Source of the DNA: Candidatus Gastranaerophilales bacterium | Lineage (GTDB): Bacteria > Cyanobacteriota > Vampirovibrionia > Gastranaerophilales > Gastranaerophilaceae | DNA: 46,129 bases | Reading direction: 5' to 3' | Assembly: GCA_944325735.1 (NCBI GenBank) | Contig: CALVBI010000005.1 | Location: 1 to 46,129, forward strand | Part shown: one piece after another, positions 26,473-35,047 of the stretch | Position numbering within the stretch: position 1 is the stretch's first letter | How the letters are laid out: the number at the start of each line of letters is the position of its first letter | Program-made: the position numbers and the translations under genes | The notes under the pieces: generated by a model | Databases searched by the model: none | The model's input: the letters and a program-made list of their open reading frames with translations, nothing else | What the model was told of the DNA's origin: nothing

Positions 26473-27288
26473 ATGAGCGGTAGAGTTATCGTAATAACAT
26501 CCGGAAAGGGTGGTGTAGGTAAAACGACAACAAATGCCAACATAGGTACAGCTCTTGCTAAAGCTGGTAAAAAAGTCGTTATGATTGACACCGATTTGGG
26601 ATTAAGAAACTTAGATTTATTACTCGGACTGGAAAACAGAATAGTTTATACAATTGTAGATGTTGTTGAAGAACGCTGCAAATTAAAACAAGCATTAGTA
26701 AAAGACAAAAAAAATCCAAACTTATGCCTTTTAGCTGCAGCACAAACAAGAGATAAAACAGCTGTTACAGAAGAACAATTGAAAGATATATGTGATAAAT
26801 TAAAACAAGATTTTGATTTTATTTTAGTTGACTGTCCTGCAGGTATCGAACAAGGTTTTCAAAATGCAGTAGCAGGAGCTTCAGAAGCAATTGTTGTAAC
26901 AACTCCTGAAATGTCAGCTGTTCGTGATGCCGATAGAATCATAGGACTTCTAGAAGCAAAAGAAGAAATTAAGTCATACAAATTGCTACTAAACAGAGTA
27001 CGTCCAAATCTCATCAAATCAAATGATATGATGAGTGTAGAAGATGTTGTTGAAATATTGTCTGCAGATTTAATCGGTATAATTCCAGAAGACACAGGAA
27101 TTATTACATCAACAAACAAAGGGGAACCTATCGTTAATGATGAAAAATCTTTAGCAGGTAAAGCATATAACAATGTTGCAAGAAGAATAATTGGCGAAGA
27201 TGTACCATTTTTAAATCTTGAAGAGCCTCAAGGTGTAATGGCTAAAATGAAAAAATTCTTCTCTGGTCTAATGGGAAAGGAGAAGTAA
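26473..27288 (+). CDS. minD: Septum site-determining ATPase MinD
   Basis: A 271-residue MinD of usual length. The deviant Walker A motif GKGGVGKTTTNANIG starts near residue 10, MIDTDLGLRNLDLLLGLENR follows near 37-56, and DFILVDCPAGIEQGF near 115-129 is Walker B. The last residues (VMAKMKKFFSGLMGKEK) form the amphipathic membrane-targeting helix. It is the oscillating or polar ATPase that recruits MinC to the membrane. AAAAAGGAGAAATC precedes the ATG. Confidence 0.97.
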   Translation: MSGRVIVITSGKGGVGKTTTNANIGTALAKAGKKVVMIDTDLGLRNLDLLLGLENRIVYTIVDVVEERCKLKQALVKDKKNPNLCLLAAAQTRDKTAVTEEQLKDICDKLKQDFDFILVDCPAGIEQGFQNAVAGASEAIVVTTPEMSAVRDADRIIGLLEAKEEIKSYKLLLNRVRPNLIKSNDMMSVEDVVEILSADLIGIIPEDTGIITSTNKGEPIVNDEKSLAGKAYNNVARRIIGEDVPFLNLEEPQGVMAKMKKFFSGLMGKEK

Positions 27289-27292
27289 GAAA

Positions 27293-27778
27293 ATGATATT
27301 GCAAAATTTATACAACAAAGTCATAGGCTTCTTCCGCCAAACAGATATTGAACAAGAAACTGAATCAGCAAAAGAAACAGCTTGCAACAGATTAAGAGTA
27401 GTCTTAATGCAAGATAGAACTAATCTAACTCCAGAATTAATGGAACGCATGAGACGAGAAATGGTAGATCTTTTATCAAAATATGTAGAAATGGATAAAG
27501 ATGCACTTGAATTAAATCTAGAACAAGACGGAGATCAAGTAGCATTAATGTTATCAATTCCTGTTATCAGAGCAAAAGATGAAGATGAAATAAAAGCAGC
27601 ATTAGAAGCAGAAGATAAACAAAAAGAATCTGAAAATAATGAGGAAGAAACAGAAGAAGAAAAAATTCTAAATGAAGATTCCGAAAATAATGCAGAAGAT
27701 GAAAATGATGCTGATTACGTCGATGATGACGAAGAAGAAGCTGATAATAATAAAGATGATGACGACGATGAAGAATAA
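27293..27778 (+). CDS. minE: Cell division topological specificity factor MinE with acidic tail
   Basis: A 161-residue MinE. Residues 1-93 match normal MinE: membrane-binding N-terminus (MILQNLYNKVIGFF), the anti-MinCD contact region (ETACNRLRVVLMQDR) and the dimer domain (LTPELMERMRREMVDLLSKYV). Residues from about 95 to the end are extra: an acidic tail dominated by Glu, Asp and Asn, ending DDDDDEE. MinE is usually under 100 residues. The tail is continuous with the core and uses similar codons. It starts four bases after minD and a terminator follows. Confidence 0.93.
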   Translation: MILQNLYNKVIGFFRQTDIEQETESAKETACNRLRVVLMQDRTNLTPELMERMRREMVDLLSKYVEMDKDALELNLEQDGDQVALMLSIPVIRAKDEDEIKAALEAEDKQKESENNEEETEEEKILNEDSENNAEDENDADYVDDDEEEADNNKDDDDDEE

Positions 27779-27796
27779 GTACAATTAAAATACAAT

Positions 27797-27826
27797 AAAA
27801 AAAGAGCCATTAAGGCTCTTTTTTTT
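27797..27826 (+). terminator. Terminator after minE, probably bidirectional
   Basis: AAAGAGCC (27801-27808), loop ATTAA, GGCTCTTT (27814-27821), with an A run before and T run after. It also ends the convergent gene at 27825-28400, whose stop codon lies at the edge of the T run. Confidence 0.85.
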
Positions 27827-28400
27827 ATGTCTCTGCTTGAGTTCTTACTGTTTCATACTCACCTGTTTCATAATTAAAAGTTCTTTGAACTTGAGAACCA
27901 TCAGGTCGAGTAATAGTTCTACTTTCAAGAAAGAATTCTGATGAATCTTGATTAAATGCATATACATTAGAAACATTTATACCAGATTCACTATTTCTAT
28001 CAGATCTAACTTTATTTATTTGAGTATCCGGATCTCTAAAAATAACACCGTTGACACTATCTCCATTCCCTAGAGAAAAACGTCCTTTATACCCAACAAT
28101 AGCATCATCGTACAAGAAGGTTCCATCAGAAATCGAACCAGTTAATTCTGGACGATTTTCGTCAGTATACTTTGAATTTAAAGAATCAGCATGATTTTTA
28201 TTAAGAGCTGCTTCATATTTTTGAGTAGTATAGGAAGCTTTTTTAAAAATTCCATCATTTGATTTATTAAGAGTTTCTAATTTTCCTGAGGCATCTTTAA
28301 TATACGCTTGACCATCTTTGTAATAAATTTCTTGTTTTTTACCATCTACCTCTCTTTGTCTAACCTTGTAACTTTCACCACCAATGTTAATACTAGTCAT
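27825..28400 (-). CDS. Protein of unknown function
   Basis: A 191-residue hydrophilic protein with no signal peptide or membrane segment. The start at 28400 has a clear GGAGAAATTG site; the ORF extends upstream without one. I do not recognise a family. It opens MTSINIGGESYKVRQREVDG and contains short Gly/Asp turns with Tyr (EIYYKDGQAYIKDASGK) and a Thr/Arg-rich end (ITRPDGSQVQRTFNYETGEY), like MORN or YD-type beta-hairpin strips. It is divergent from the S10 ribosomal operon and shares the minE terminator. Confidence 0.7.
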   Translation of the reverse strand: MTSINIGGESYKVRQREVDGKKQEIYYKDGQAYIKDASGKLETLNKSNDGIFKKASYTTQKYEAALNKNHADSLNSKYTDENRPELTGSISDGTFLYDDAIVGYKGRFSLGNGDSVNGVIFRDPDTQINKVRSDRNSESGINVSNVYAFNQDSSEFFLESRTITRPDGSQVQRTFNYETGEYETVRTQAET

Positions 28401-28539
28401 CAATTTCTCCTTATTTTTCTGTACACACAAAAATCTATCGGCAGTTATAAAAAAAAACTTTAAAAAATACACAGAAGAAATTAACAATTCTTAATATAAA
28501 AACATCGTAACAAATTTTAATATTATTAAAAGAATACGA

Positions 28540-28568
28540 TTGACAGGGGATTTTGTTTGTTTTAACAT
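28540..28568 (+). promoter_or_regulatory. Promoter of the S10 ribosomal protein operon
   Basis: A consensus TTGACA (28540-28545), a 17-base spacer and TAACAT (28563-28568). The predicted start near 28575 gives a leader of about 90 bases. A second possible -10, TGTAAT (28636-28641), lies inside GGTGTAATAG, a sequence also found before rpsH (36818-36827). Confidence 0.6.
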
Positions 28569-28666
28569 TGATATGCTTGGAATTAATGTATTTACTAATA
28601 TCCGAAATATTTGTTGAATAGCGATTTCAAGCGGTGTAATAGATAAAAAAAGAAAAAGGAATGCAA

Positions 28667-28984
28667 ATGGCAAGCACACAAAGACAAAGAATCAGAGTTT
28701 GTTTAAAAGCATACGATCACAAATTAATTGACGTATCTTCAGACAAAATCGTAGAAACAGCAAAAAGAACTGACGCTAAAGTAGCTGGTCCTATTCCTTT
28801 ACCTACAAAAAGACGTATATATTGCGTATTACGTTCACCTCACGTAGACAAAAAATCTCGTGAACACTTCGAAATGAGAACACATAAACGTATTATCGAT
28901 ATATACGAACCTACTCAACAAACAGTTGAAGAATTAGGCAGATTAGATCTACCGGCTGGCGTAGATATTGAAGTTAAATTATAA
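28667..28984 (+). CDS. rpsJ: 30S ribosomal protein S10
   Basis: A 105-residue S10 of normal length: [21 protein letters not shown] at the start, then [39 protein letters not shown]. The start at 28667 is preferred over ATG 28661, because AAGGA directly touches the earlier one but is six bases from this one. It leads the cluster; a 219-base gap with strong structure separates it from rplC. An inverted repeat spans its stop codon. Confidence 0.98.
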   Translation: MASTQRQRIRVCLKAYDHKLIDVSSDKIVETAKRTDAKVAGPIPLPTKRRIYCVLRSPHVDKKSREHFEMRTHKRIIDIYEPTQQTVEELGRLDLPAGVDIEVKL

Positions 28985-28994
28985 TTAACTTTTT
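28971..28994 (+). other. Hairpin across the rpsJ stop codon
   Basis: AAGTTAA (28971-28977) pairs with TTAACTT (28985-28991) and the loop holds the TAA stop. Five T follow, so weak attenuation after rpsJ is possible. Confidence 0.4.
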
Positions 28995-29200
28995 GAAAAC
29001 TAAATAAGCATTATGCATTGTAATGTGAACTGCGACCGTTTGGAATAACAATTCCACAACGGGACAGCCGAGAGGTTGTAGAGGTGAAAGCCCTCAAATT
29101 AGGTAAAGATTAGCAAGACGTAGCGCTCGCAAGAGAAAATGCAATCCCGAAACAGGGGCAGAATAATGTCTGCACCAAGTAGGGTGAGCAAGAAAGGTAG
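28992..29200 (+). ncRNA. Structured RNA region between rpsJ and rplC (candidate leader element)
   Basis: A non-coding gap of 219 bases with higher GC than the flanking spacers. A possible closing helix pairs TGCATT (29014-29019) with AATGCA (29138-29143). Inside are an 11-bp hairpin (CCGTT/TGGAAT, loop AACA, ATTCCA/AACGG, one bulged C; 29036-29062) and CTC-GCAA-GAG with a GNRA loop (29126-29135). After it come CCC-GAAACA-GGG (29146-29157) and, overlapping by one base-run, GCAGA/TCTGC (29158-29173). It ends at the AAAGG ribosome site of rplC. No known riboswitch or intron was recognised. A ribosomal-protein-binding leader is plausible; not proven. Confidence 0.5.
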
Positions 29201-29203
29201 AAT

Positions 29204-29839
29204 ATGACACTAGGTGTAATAGGAAAAAAACTTGGAATGACTCAAATCTTCGATGAACAAGGTTTGGCTATTCCTGTAACAGTAATCAAAGTTGACCCAA
29301 TTGTTGTTACTCAAGTAAAAACAGTTGAAACTGATGGCTACAACGCAATTCAAGTTGGAACAATTGCAGCAAAAGAGAAACACTTAACAAAAGCTGAAAT
29401 TGGCCACTTCAAGAAAAATAACTTGGAAAACTTCAGACACCTTCAAGAATTCAGAATTGATAACCCACAAGACTACAAAGTTGGCGATAAAATTGAATTA
29501 TCAGTTTTAGACAACGTTGAAAAAGTCGACGTAACAGGAAAATCAATTGGTAAAGGATTCCAAGGTACAGTAAAAAGATGGAACTTCTCAAGAGGACCTA
29601 TGGGACACGGTTCTAAAAACCACAGAGAACCAGGTTCAATTGGTGCAGGTACAACTCCATCACGTGTTATCAAAGGCAAAAGAATGGCTGGTAACATGGG
29701 AAATGAAAGAGTTACTATTACTAAATTAAAATTAGTTAAAGTTGATGCAGCTAACAGCTTAGTATTAGTAAAAGGTTCAGTACCTGGATGCGAAGGCAGA
29801 TTAGTAACAATCGTTCCTACAAGAACAAAATGGAACTAA
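29204..29839 (+). CDS. rplC: 50S ribosomal protein L3
   Basis: A 211-residue L3 of normal length. It has the opening LGVIGKKLGMTQIFDEQGLAIPVTVI, the family region GKGFQGTVKRWNFSRGPMGHGSKNHREPGSIG near 125-156 and the C-terminal KRMAGNMGNERVTI. It binds near the 3' end of 23S rRNA. It follows the structured gap and has an AAAGG ribosome site. Confidence 0.98.
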   Translation: MTLGVIGKKLGMTQIFDEQGLAIPVTVIKVDPIVVTQVKTVETDGYNAIQVGTIAAKEKHLTKAEIGHFKKNNLENFRHLQEFRIDNPQDYKVGDKIELSVLDNVEKVDVTGKSIGKGFQGTVKRWNFSRGPMGHGSKNHREPGSIGAGTTPSRVIKGKRMAGNMGNERVTITKLKLVKVDAANSLVLVKGSVPGCEGRLVTIVPTRTKWN

Positions 29840-29864
29840 ACTCAAAAAAGTAATATAATATTAA

Positions 29865-29907
29865 CCCGCTCTTACCATATAAAACGGGAAACCGAAAGGG
29901 GTAAGCG
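29865..29907 (+). other. Hairpin with GNRA-capped inner stem before rplD
   Basis: CCGC and TTACC (29865-29868, 29871-29875) pair with GGTAA and GCGG (29899-29907). Within is CGG-GAAA-CCG (29884-29893), a GNRA tetraloop. It ends 22 bases before the rplD start, so it could affect its translation. Confidence 0.5.
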
Positions 29908-29929
29908 GAAAGCAAAGGAAAAATAAGAA

Positions 29930-30556
29930 ATGTCAAAAGAAATATTAAGTACAAACGGAGAAAAATTAGGCGAAATTACATTGAACGAAAACGTATTCGG
30001 TGTAGAACCTAATTTACATGTAATGCACTTAGCATTAAGAAGACAATTAAACAACGCTCGTCAAGGTTCAGCTTGTGCTAAAACAAGAGCTGAAGTATCT
30101 GGTGGCGGTAAAAAACCTTGGAAACAAAAAGGTACAGGTAGAGCAAGAGCTGGTTCTCTTCGTTCTCCATTATTTGCAGGCGGTGGCGTAATCTTTGGAC
30201 CAAAACCAAGAAGTTATGCATTCAACATGCCTCAAAAAGCTAGACAATTAGCTATTAAATCAGCATTGTCAGCTAGAAGCGAACAAATGGTTGTAGTAAA
30301 AGATTTTTCTGCAATCACTGAACCAAAAACAAAATTAATGGTTAGTGCATTAAAATCATTAAACGTAACTGGTAAAATTTTAATCGTTGCAGATGTAAAA
30401 GCTGAAGAAAACAAAAACTTAGAATTATCAGCAAGAAACATCCCAAGCGTAAAAATTATTTTACCTTCAAACCTTAACGTAAAAGATTTACTGGAAGCTG
30501 ATTCTGTTGTAATTACCGAATCTGCTGTTAACGATATAACAGAAAGGCTACAATAA
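29930..30556 (+). CDS. rplD: 50S ribosomal protein L4
   Basis: A 208-residue L4 of normal length. The typical extended loop region is ALRRQLNNARQGSACAKTRAEVSGGGKKPWKQKGTGRARAGSLRSPLFAGGGVIFGPKPRSY near residues 28-90. L4 represses the S10 operon in E. coli by binding the leader; the structured gaps before rplC and rplD are possible targets here. It overlaps rplW by one base (TAATG). Confidence 0.98.
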   Translation: MSKEILSTNGEKLGEITLNENVFGVEPNLHVMHLALRRQLNNARQGSACAKTRAEVSGGGKKPWKQKGTGRARAGSLRSPLFAGGGVIFGPKPRSYAFNMPQKARQLAIKSALSARSEQMVVVKDFSAITEPKTKLMVSALKSLNVTGKILIVADVKAEENKNLELSARNIPSVKIILPSNLNVKDLLEADSVVITESAVNDITERLQ

Positions 30557-30864
30557 TGAGTAAAGCAAGAACAAATACGGAAAAATTATATGATGTAATT
30601 AAAAAACCTATCATTACTGAAAAGTCTGTAGGTGCTACAACTCTAGGTCAATACACTTTTGAAGTAGTAAAAGATGCTACAAAAGTTGAAATTGCACAAG
30701 CTGTAGAATTAGCTTTTCCTGGAAGAAAAGTTAAAAAAGTAAGAACAGTTTATATGCCATCTCATGAAAAAAGAATGGGATACAAATTCGGCAGAACTGA
30801 TTCTTCTAAAAAAGCCATCGTAACAATCGAAGGCGATCCGATTGAAGAATTAATCGGAGCATAA
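30556..30864 (+). CDS. rplW: 50S ribosomal protein L23
   Basis: A 102-residue L23 with YDVIKKPIITEKSVGATTLGQYTFEVVKDATKVEIAQAVE, the standard N-terminal pattern, and KKVRTVYMPSHEKRMGYKFGRTDSSKKAIVTI at the C-terminal half. It sits at the peptide exit and docks trigger factor and SRP. Translation is coupled to rplD by the one-base overlap. Confidence 0.97.
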   Translation: MSKARTNTEKLYDVIKKPIITEKSVGATTLGQYTFEVVKDATKVEIAQAVELAFPGRKVKKVRTVYMPSHEKRMGYKFGRTDSSKKAIVTIEGDPIEELIGA

Positions 30865-30930
30865 TAAAACAGGGCGTAAGGCGTATGTCCTGAAAAATGA
30901 CACAAAGCCAACCAAAGGAGAAAAATAAAA

Positions 30931-31758
30931 ATGGCAATTAGAAAAATAAACCCTACATCTCCAGGCCAAAGAGGGATGACAAAAAGTGATTATCAAGAAA
31001 TCACTTGCACAACTCCTGAAAAATCATTGTTAAAATCATTGAAAAAAACAGCAGGAAGAAATAATACAGGTAGAATTACATGTCGTCACAAAGGCGGCGG
31101 TGTAAAAAGAACATACCGTATCATAGATTTCAAACGTGAAAAATTTGGCGTACCAGCAACAGTAAAAACTATTGAATACGATCCAAACAGAAACGTTAGA
31201 ATTTCATTAGTATTCTACGCAGATGGTGAAAAAAGATATATTTTAACACCAGAAGGACTAAACGTAGGCGATGTAATTGTAAGCGGTCCAGAAGCACCTG
31301 TACAAACAGGTAACGCACTTCCGCTTGAATTAATTCCGTTAGGTACAATAGTTCATAACATTGAACTTACACCTGGTCGTGGCGGCGTTATGGTAAGATC
31401 TGCAGGTAATGCAGCTCAAGTTATGGCTAAAGAAGGTAACTACGTTACAATCAAACTTCCATCATCAGAAATGAGAATGGTAAGAAAAGAATGTATGGCT
31501 ACAATCGGTACTTTAGGTAATGCAGAATTCAAAAACTTATCTATCGGTAAAGCTGGTAGAAAACGTTACTTAGGTATCAGACCAACAGTACGTGGTGTTA
31601 CAATGAACCCTTGCGATCACCCACACGGTGGTGGTGAAGGTAAAACAGGTCCAGGCGGACACCCAAAAACACCTTGGGGTAAACCAGCTCTTGGTCATAA
31701 GACTAGAAAATCAGGAAAAGCTTCTGATAAACTAATCGTTAGAAGAAGAAAAAAATAA
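30931..31758 (+). CDS. rplB: 50S ribosomal protein L2
   Basis: A 275-residue L2 of normal length. It shows [28 protein letters not shown] near 42-70 and the peptidyl-transferase-centre region [36 protein letters not shown] near 227-262, with the conserved His in [21 protein letters not shown] precedes the ATG. Confidence 0.98.
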   Translation: MAIRKINPTSPGQRGMTKSDYQEITCTTPEKSLLKSLKKTAGRNNTGRITCRHKGGGVKRTYRIIDFKREKFGVPATVKTIEYDPNRNVRISLVFYADGEKRYILTPEGLNVGDVIVSGPEAPVQTGNALPLELIPLGTIVHNIELTPGRGGVMVRSAGNAAQVMAKEGNYVTIKLPSSEMRMVRKECMATIGTLGNAEFKNLSIGKAGRKRYLGIRPTVRGVTMNPCDHPHGGGEGKTGPGGHPKTPWGKPALGHKTRKSGKASDKLIVRRRKK

Positions 31759-31774
31759 GAAATAACTAATAAAT

Positions 31775-31804
31775 AGGCAATGGGGCTTAATGCCCCAGAG
31801 GCCT
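31775..31804 (+). other. Hairpin between rplB and rpsS
   Basis: AGGC and TGGGGC (31775-31778, 31781-31786) pair with GCCCCA and GCCT (31792-31797, 31801-31804) around TTAAT. No T run follows, so it is not a terminator; RNA processing or stability is more likely. Confidence 0.5.
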
Positions 31805-31829
31805 TTGAACCAATAAGGAGAAAATATTA

Positions 31830-32111
31830 ATGGCACGTTCATTAAAAAAAGGTCCATATGTAGAAGAAGCTCTACAAAATAAAATCGCAAAAATGAATGC
31901 AAACTCTGAGAAAAAAGTTATAAAAACTTGGTCAAGAGCATCCATGATTGTACCTGATATGTTAGGACACACAATCGCGGTTCACAACGGAAAAACTCAT
32001 GTACCTGTTTATGTAACAGAACAAATGATCGGACACAAATTAGGTGAGTTTGCACCAACAAGATTATTCAAAGGACACGCAGGCTCTGACAAGACTGCTA
32101 AACGTAAGTAA
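31830..32111 (+). CDS. rpsS: 30S ribosomal protein S19
   Basis: A 93-residue S19 of normal length: [18 protein letters not shown] at the start, [53 protein letters not shown] following. It sits in the 30S head with S13. AAGGAGAAAATATT precedes the ATG. Confidence 0.98.
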   Translation: MARSLKKGPYVEEALQNKIAKMNANSEKKVIKTWSRASMIVPDMLGHTIAVHNGKTHVPVYVTEQMIGHKLGEFAPTRLFKGHAGSDKTAKRK

Positions 32112-32140
32112 CGCAATTAAAAGAATAAGGAAATAAAAAA

Positions 32141-32476
32141 ATGGAAGCTAAAGCAAGACAAACAGATATTAAAATGACAGCTAGAAAACTTCGTAGAGTA
32201 ATCAACGAAGTAAGAGGAAAATCTGTCGTTGAAGCTCAAGATATGTTGCGTTTTATGCCTTATTTTGCCGCTAGAGTAGTTGAAAAGAACTTGAAAGCAG
32301 CAGTTGCAAATGCACAAGAAAAATATGGCGTAGGTGCTGAATCTTTAAAGGTTTCTGAAATCTTTGCAGATGAAAGCGTTACATATAAAAGAGCAAGAAC
32401 AAGAGCGCAAGGTCGTATGTATAAAAGACTAAAACGCACTTCTCACTTAACATTAAAAGTTAGTGATATCAAGTAG
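32141..32476 (+). CDS. rplV: 50S ribosomal protein L22
   Basis: A 111-residue L22 with TARKLRRVINEVRGKSVVEAQDMLRFMPYFAARVVEKNLKAAVANAQ and the C-terminal ADESVTYKRARTRAQGRMYKRLKRTSHLTL. The long beta-hairpin lines the exit tunnel. It follows rpsS by 29 bp. Confidence 0.97.
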   Translation: MEAKARQTDIKMTARKLRRVINEVRGKSVVEAQDMLRFMPYFAARVVEKNLKAAVANAQEKYGVGAESLKVSEIFADESVTYKRARTRAQGRMYKRLKRTSHLTLKVSDIK

Positions 32477-32500
32477 TAGTAATAACAAAAGGTAAATAAA

Positions 32501-33232
32501 ATGGGACAAAAAACACATCCAAAAGGATTTAGAATCGGCATAATTCAACCTTGGGTAAGCACATGGTTTGCTAAGGTAAAAGATTATGGTGCATTCGTAG
32601 CAGAAGACGCTAAAATAAGAAAATTTATTAAGAAAAAACTTTATGCTGCAGGTGTTTCTAAGATTTTAATCGCTAGAAAAGCCCAAAACACAACAGTAAC
32701 TGTTGTAACAGCAAAACCTGGTATTGTTGTTGGCCGTGGTGGTCAAGGTATTGAAGACTTGAAAAAAGAAGTATCAAAATACATCGGCAAACCTGTAATC
32801 ATCAACGTTGTAGAAGTTGCAAGAATTGATGCAGATGCACAACTTGTAGCAGAAGCAATTGCTCAACAATTAGAAAAACGTGTAGCTTTCAGACGTGCAA
32901 TGAAACAAGCAATGCAACGTACAATGAGAGCTGGCGCTCAAGGTATTAAAGTTATGGTATCAGGACGTTTAGGCGGAGCAGAAATTGCTCGTTCTGAATG
33001 GGCAAAAGAAGGAAGAATTCCTCTTCAAACACTTCGTGCTGATGTTGATTACGGATTCACAGAAGCTGATACTATTATGGGTAAAATCGGTGTTAAAGTT
33101 TGGATTTTCAAAGGCAACTTGATGCCTGGCGAAAAAGCTGACCAAAACATCAAAGCAAAAAGCGGTAAAGAAGGTTCTGAAAAAGGCGGAAGACGTCCAA
33201 GACGCAGAATCGCATCTACAGAAGAAGCATAA
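32501..33232 (+). CDS. rpsC: 30S ribosomal protein S3
   Basis: A 243-residue S3, slightly longer than E. coli (233) through its Lys/Arg-rich tail ([12 protein letters not shown]). It opens [14 protein letters not shown], has the KH domain [20 protein letters not shown] near 75-94, and [34 protein letters not shown] near 147-180. It forms part of the mRNA entry site. Confidence 0.98.
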   Translation: MGQKTHPKGFRIGIIQPWVSTWFAKVKDYGAFVAEDAKIRKFIKKKLYAAGVSKILIARKAQNTTVTVVTAKPGIVVGRGGQGIEDLKKEVSKYIGKPVIINVVEVARIDADAQLVAEAIAQQLEKRVAFRRAMKQAMQRTMRAGAQGIKVMVSGRLGGAEIARSEWAKEGRIPLQTLRADVDYGFTEADTIMGKIGVKVWIFKGNLMPGEKADQNIKAKSGKEGSEKGGRRPRRRIASTEEA

Positions 33233-33278
33233 CCGCGAGTTATAAATAGTAAGAAAAAACTAAATGGAGTAAAATAAA

Positions 33279-33698
33279 ATGTTACAGCCTAAAAAAACTA
33301 AATACCGCAAAATGATGAAAGGCAGAATGAAAGGTACAGAAACCAGAGGAACAAAATTAGAATTTGGTGGATATGCACTTCAAGCTGTTGAACCTGGTTG
33401 GATTACCAGCAGACAAATCGAGGCTGCACGTCGTGCAATGACTCGTGAAATCAAACGTGGCGGTAACGTTTGGATTAAAATATTCCCAGATAAACCAATT
33501 ACTGCAAAACCTGCTGAAACTCGTATGGGTTCAGGTAAAGGTAACTTGGAATATTGGGTAGCAGTTGTTAAACCGAACAGAATTCTATTTGAACTTGACT
33601 ATTTCGACAGAAATGTTGCAGTTCACGCATTAGAATTGGCTGCTCAAAAACTGCCTATTAAAGTTAAAGTAGTAGAAAAAGCTAAGTTAGAAGCGTAA
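33279..33698 (+). CDS. rplP: 50S ribosomal protein L16
   Basis: A 139-residue L16 with [19 protein letters not shown] at the start, then [33 protein letters not shown] and [19 protein letters not shown]. It lies near the A-site. Its last codons and stop are part of a perfect 14-bp palindrome. Confidence 0.98.
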   Translation: MLQPKKTKYRKMMKGRMKGTETRGTKLEFGGYALQAVEPGWITSRQIEAARRAMTREIKRGGNVWIKIFPDKPITAKPAETRMGSGKGNLEYWVAVVKPNRILFELDYFDRNVAVHALELAAQKLPIKVKVVEKAKLEA

Positions 33699-33705
33699 TT
33701 ACGCT
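33692..33705 (+). other. Palindrome across the rplP stop codon
   Basis: AGCGTAATTACGCT is a perfect palindrome with the TAA stop (33696-33698) in its centre. It can form a small hairpin. Confidence 0.5.
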
Positions 33706-33727
33706 AAAACTAATAAGGGAAATAACA

Positions 33728-33925
33728 ATGAAATTAGAAGAAATGCGCGAAAAAACAGTAGAAGAGCTGCAAAGTGCAATAGTTGATTGGAAAAAAGATT
33801 TGTTCAACTACAAATTACAACTTTCAACTCACAAATTAGAAAACACAGCGTTGATTTCTAAAACAAAAAGATTGATAGCTCAAGCAAAAACTGTAATAAA
33901 AGAAAAAGAGGTACAACATGCCTAA
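33728..33925 (+). CDS. rpmC: 50S ribosomal protein L29
   Basis: A 65-residue L29, a two-helix protein beginning [39 protein letters not shown], of usual length. Its 3' end overlaps the start of rpsQ by 8 bases. It binds near the exit tunnel beside L23. Confidence 0.95.
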   Translation: MKLEEMREKTVEELQSAIVDWKKDLFNYKLQLSTHKLENTALISKTKRLIAQAKTVIKEKEVQHA

Positions 33926-34163
33926 GAAAGAAAAACAAGGTGTAGTAATCAGCAACAAAATGGATAAAACAATCGTAGTAAAAGTAGCAGATTATGAACC
34001 ACATCCAAAATACAAAAAAATTATTGAATCAAATAAAAACTACAAAGCTCATGATGAAGGTAACATTTGCAATGAAGGCGATATCGTTAGAATTGTAGAA
34101 TCAAGACCTATCTCTGGCGACAAACGTTGGACATTAGCTGAAGTAGTTGAAAAAGCTAGATAG
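33918..34163 (+). CDS. rpsQ: 30S ribosomal protein S17
   Basis: An 81-residue S17: [42 protein letters not shown] and [29 protein letters not shown] fit the OB-fold family. An eight-base overlap with rpmC couples translation. The stop codon is inside a hairpin. Confidence 0.97.
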   Translation: MPKKEKQGVVISNKMDKTIVVKVADYEPHPKYKKIIESNKNYKAHDEGNICNEGDIVRIVESRPISGDKRWTLAEVVEKAR

Positions 34164-34172
34164 TAATATCTA
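34157..34172 (+). other. Hairpin across the rpsQ stop codon
   Basis: TAGATA (34157-34162), loop GTAA, TATCTA (34167-34172); the stop TAG occupies 34161-34163. Confidence 0.45.
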
Positions 34173-34180
34173 TTAGTCAA

Positions 34181-34198
34181 CATTACCTTAGCGTAATG
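34181..34198 (+). other. Hairpin between rpsQ and rplN
   Basis: CATTAC (34181-34186), loop CTTAGC, GTAATG (34193-34198), a few bases after the stop-codon hairpin of rpsQ. Confidence 0.4.
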
Positions 34199-34245
34199 AG
34201 AGGACGAAACAGTAAAACATTCTTTAAAAATAAAGGAAAATAAAA

Positions 34246-34614
34246 ATGATACAACAAGAAACTAGACTAGAAGTAGCAGATAATACAGGTGCAAAAGAAC
34301 TTTTATGCATTCGCGTAATGGGAAGTTCAAACAAAAAATTTGCTGCAGTTGGCGATGAAATCGTAGCAGCAGTAAAAGATGCAAACCCAAATATGCCTGT
34401 AAAAAAATCTGAAGTTGTTAGAGCTGTTGTAGTTAGAACAAAAGCTGATATCAAACGTGCAGACGGATCAGTTATCAGATTTGACGAAAACGCAGCAGTT
34501 ATCATCAACAAAGATGGCAACCCACGTGGAACACGTGTTTTCGGACCTGTAGCTCGTGAATTAAGAGATAAAGGTTACATGAAAATCGTTTCTCTTGCAC
34601 CGGAAGTTATCTAG
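34246..34614 (+). CDS. rplN: 50S ribosomal protein L14
   Basis: A 122-residue L14 of exact usual length: [26 protein letters not shown] at the start and [47 protein letters not shown] at the end. It contacts the 30S subunit. AAAGGAAAATAAAA precedes the ATG. Confidence 0.98.
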   Translation: MIQQETRLEVADNTGAKELLCIRVMGSSNKKFAAVGDEIVAAVKDANPNMPVKKSEVVRAVVVRTKADIKRADGSVIRFDENAAVIINKDGNPRGTRVFGPVARELRDKGYMKIVSLAPEVI

Positions 34615-34621
34615 TGCAAGA
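34593..34621 (+). other. Hairpin ending at the rplN stop codon
   Basis: TCTTGCAC (34593-34600) pairs with GTGCAAGA (34614-34621); the loop holds the last codons and most of the TAG stop. Confidence 0.45.
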
Positions 34622-34655
34622 AAGATAATCCAATAAAATATAAAGGAATAATAAA

Positions 34656-34991
34656 ATGACAAAGAAAAAATTGCATGTAAAAAATACTGACAGAGTAATG
34701 ATTATTGCAGGCAAAGATAAAGGCAAATCAGGTAACATTAAAAAAGTTAACGTTACTGAAGGCACTGTTACTGTTGAAGGTTTAAATATGGCTACAAAAG
34801 CACAAAAACCTCAACCTATGGCAGGAATACAAGGCGGTTTAATCAAAGTTGAAGCTCCTGTAGATGCTTCTAACGTAATGGTTATTTGCCCTGCTTGCGA
34901 AAAACCGACAAGGATCAAACACGAAGTCGTTGACGGCAAAAAAGTTCGTGTTTGTAAAAAATGTGGTGAACAATTAGATGCAAAATTATAA
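34656..34991 (+). CDS. rplX: 50S ribosomal protein L24
   Basis: A 111-residue L24 with the KOW motif DRVMIIAGKDKGKSGNIKKV near residues 12-31. The C-terminal part has a zinc-ribbon pattern, CPAC near 83-86 and CKKCG near 101-105, as in many bacterial L24 proteins. It starts 50S assembly at the 5' domain of 23S rRNA. Confidence 0.97.
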   Translation: MTKKKLHVKNTDRVMIIAGKDKGKSGNIKKVNVTEGTVTVEGLNMATKAQKPQPMAGIQGGLIKVEAPVDASNVMVICPACEKPTRIKHEVVDGKKVRVCKKCGEQLDAKL

Positions 34992-35047
34992 TATTTACAT
35001 GTTTATTGTATAATATTATTGCATCGTAGAATTAAGGAAATACGAAA

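Noticed and set aside
28985..29203. Group I or group II intron, or a known riboswitch, in the rpsJ-rplC gap
   Set aside because: No domain V-like hairpin, no intron core sequences, no reverse transcriptase or endonuclease, and the flanking genes are complete. It was kept only as an unnamed structured element.
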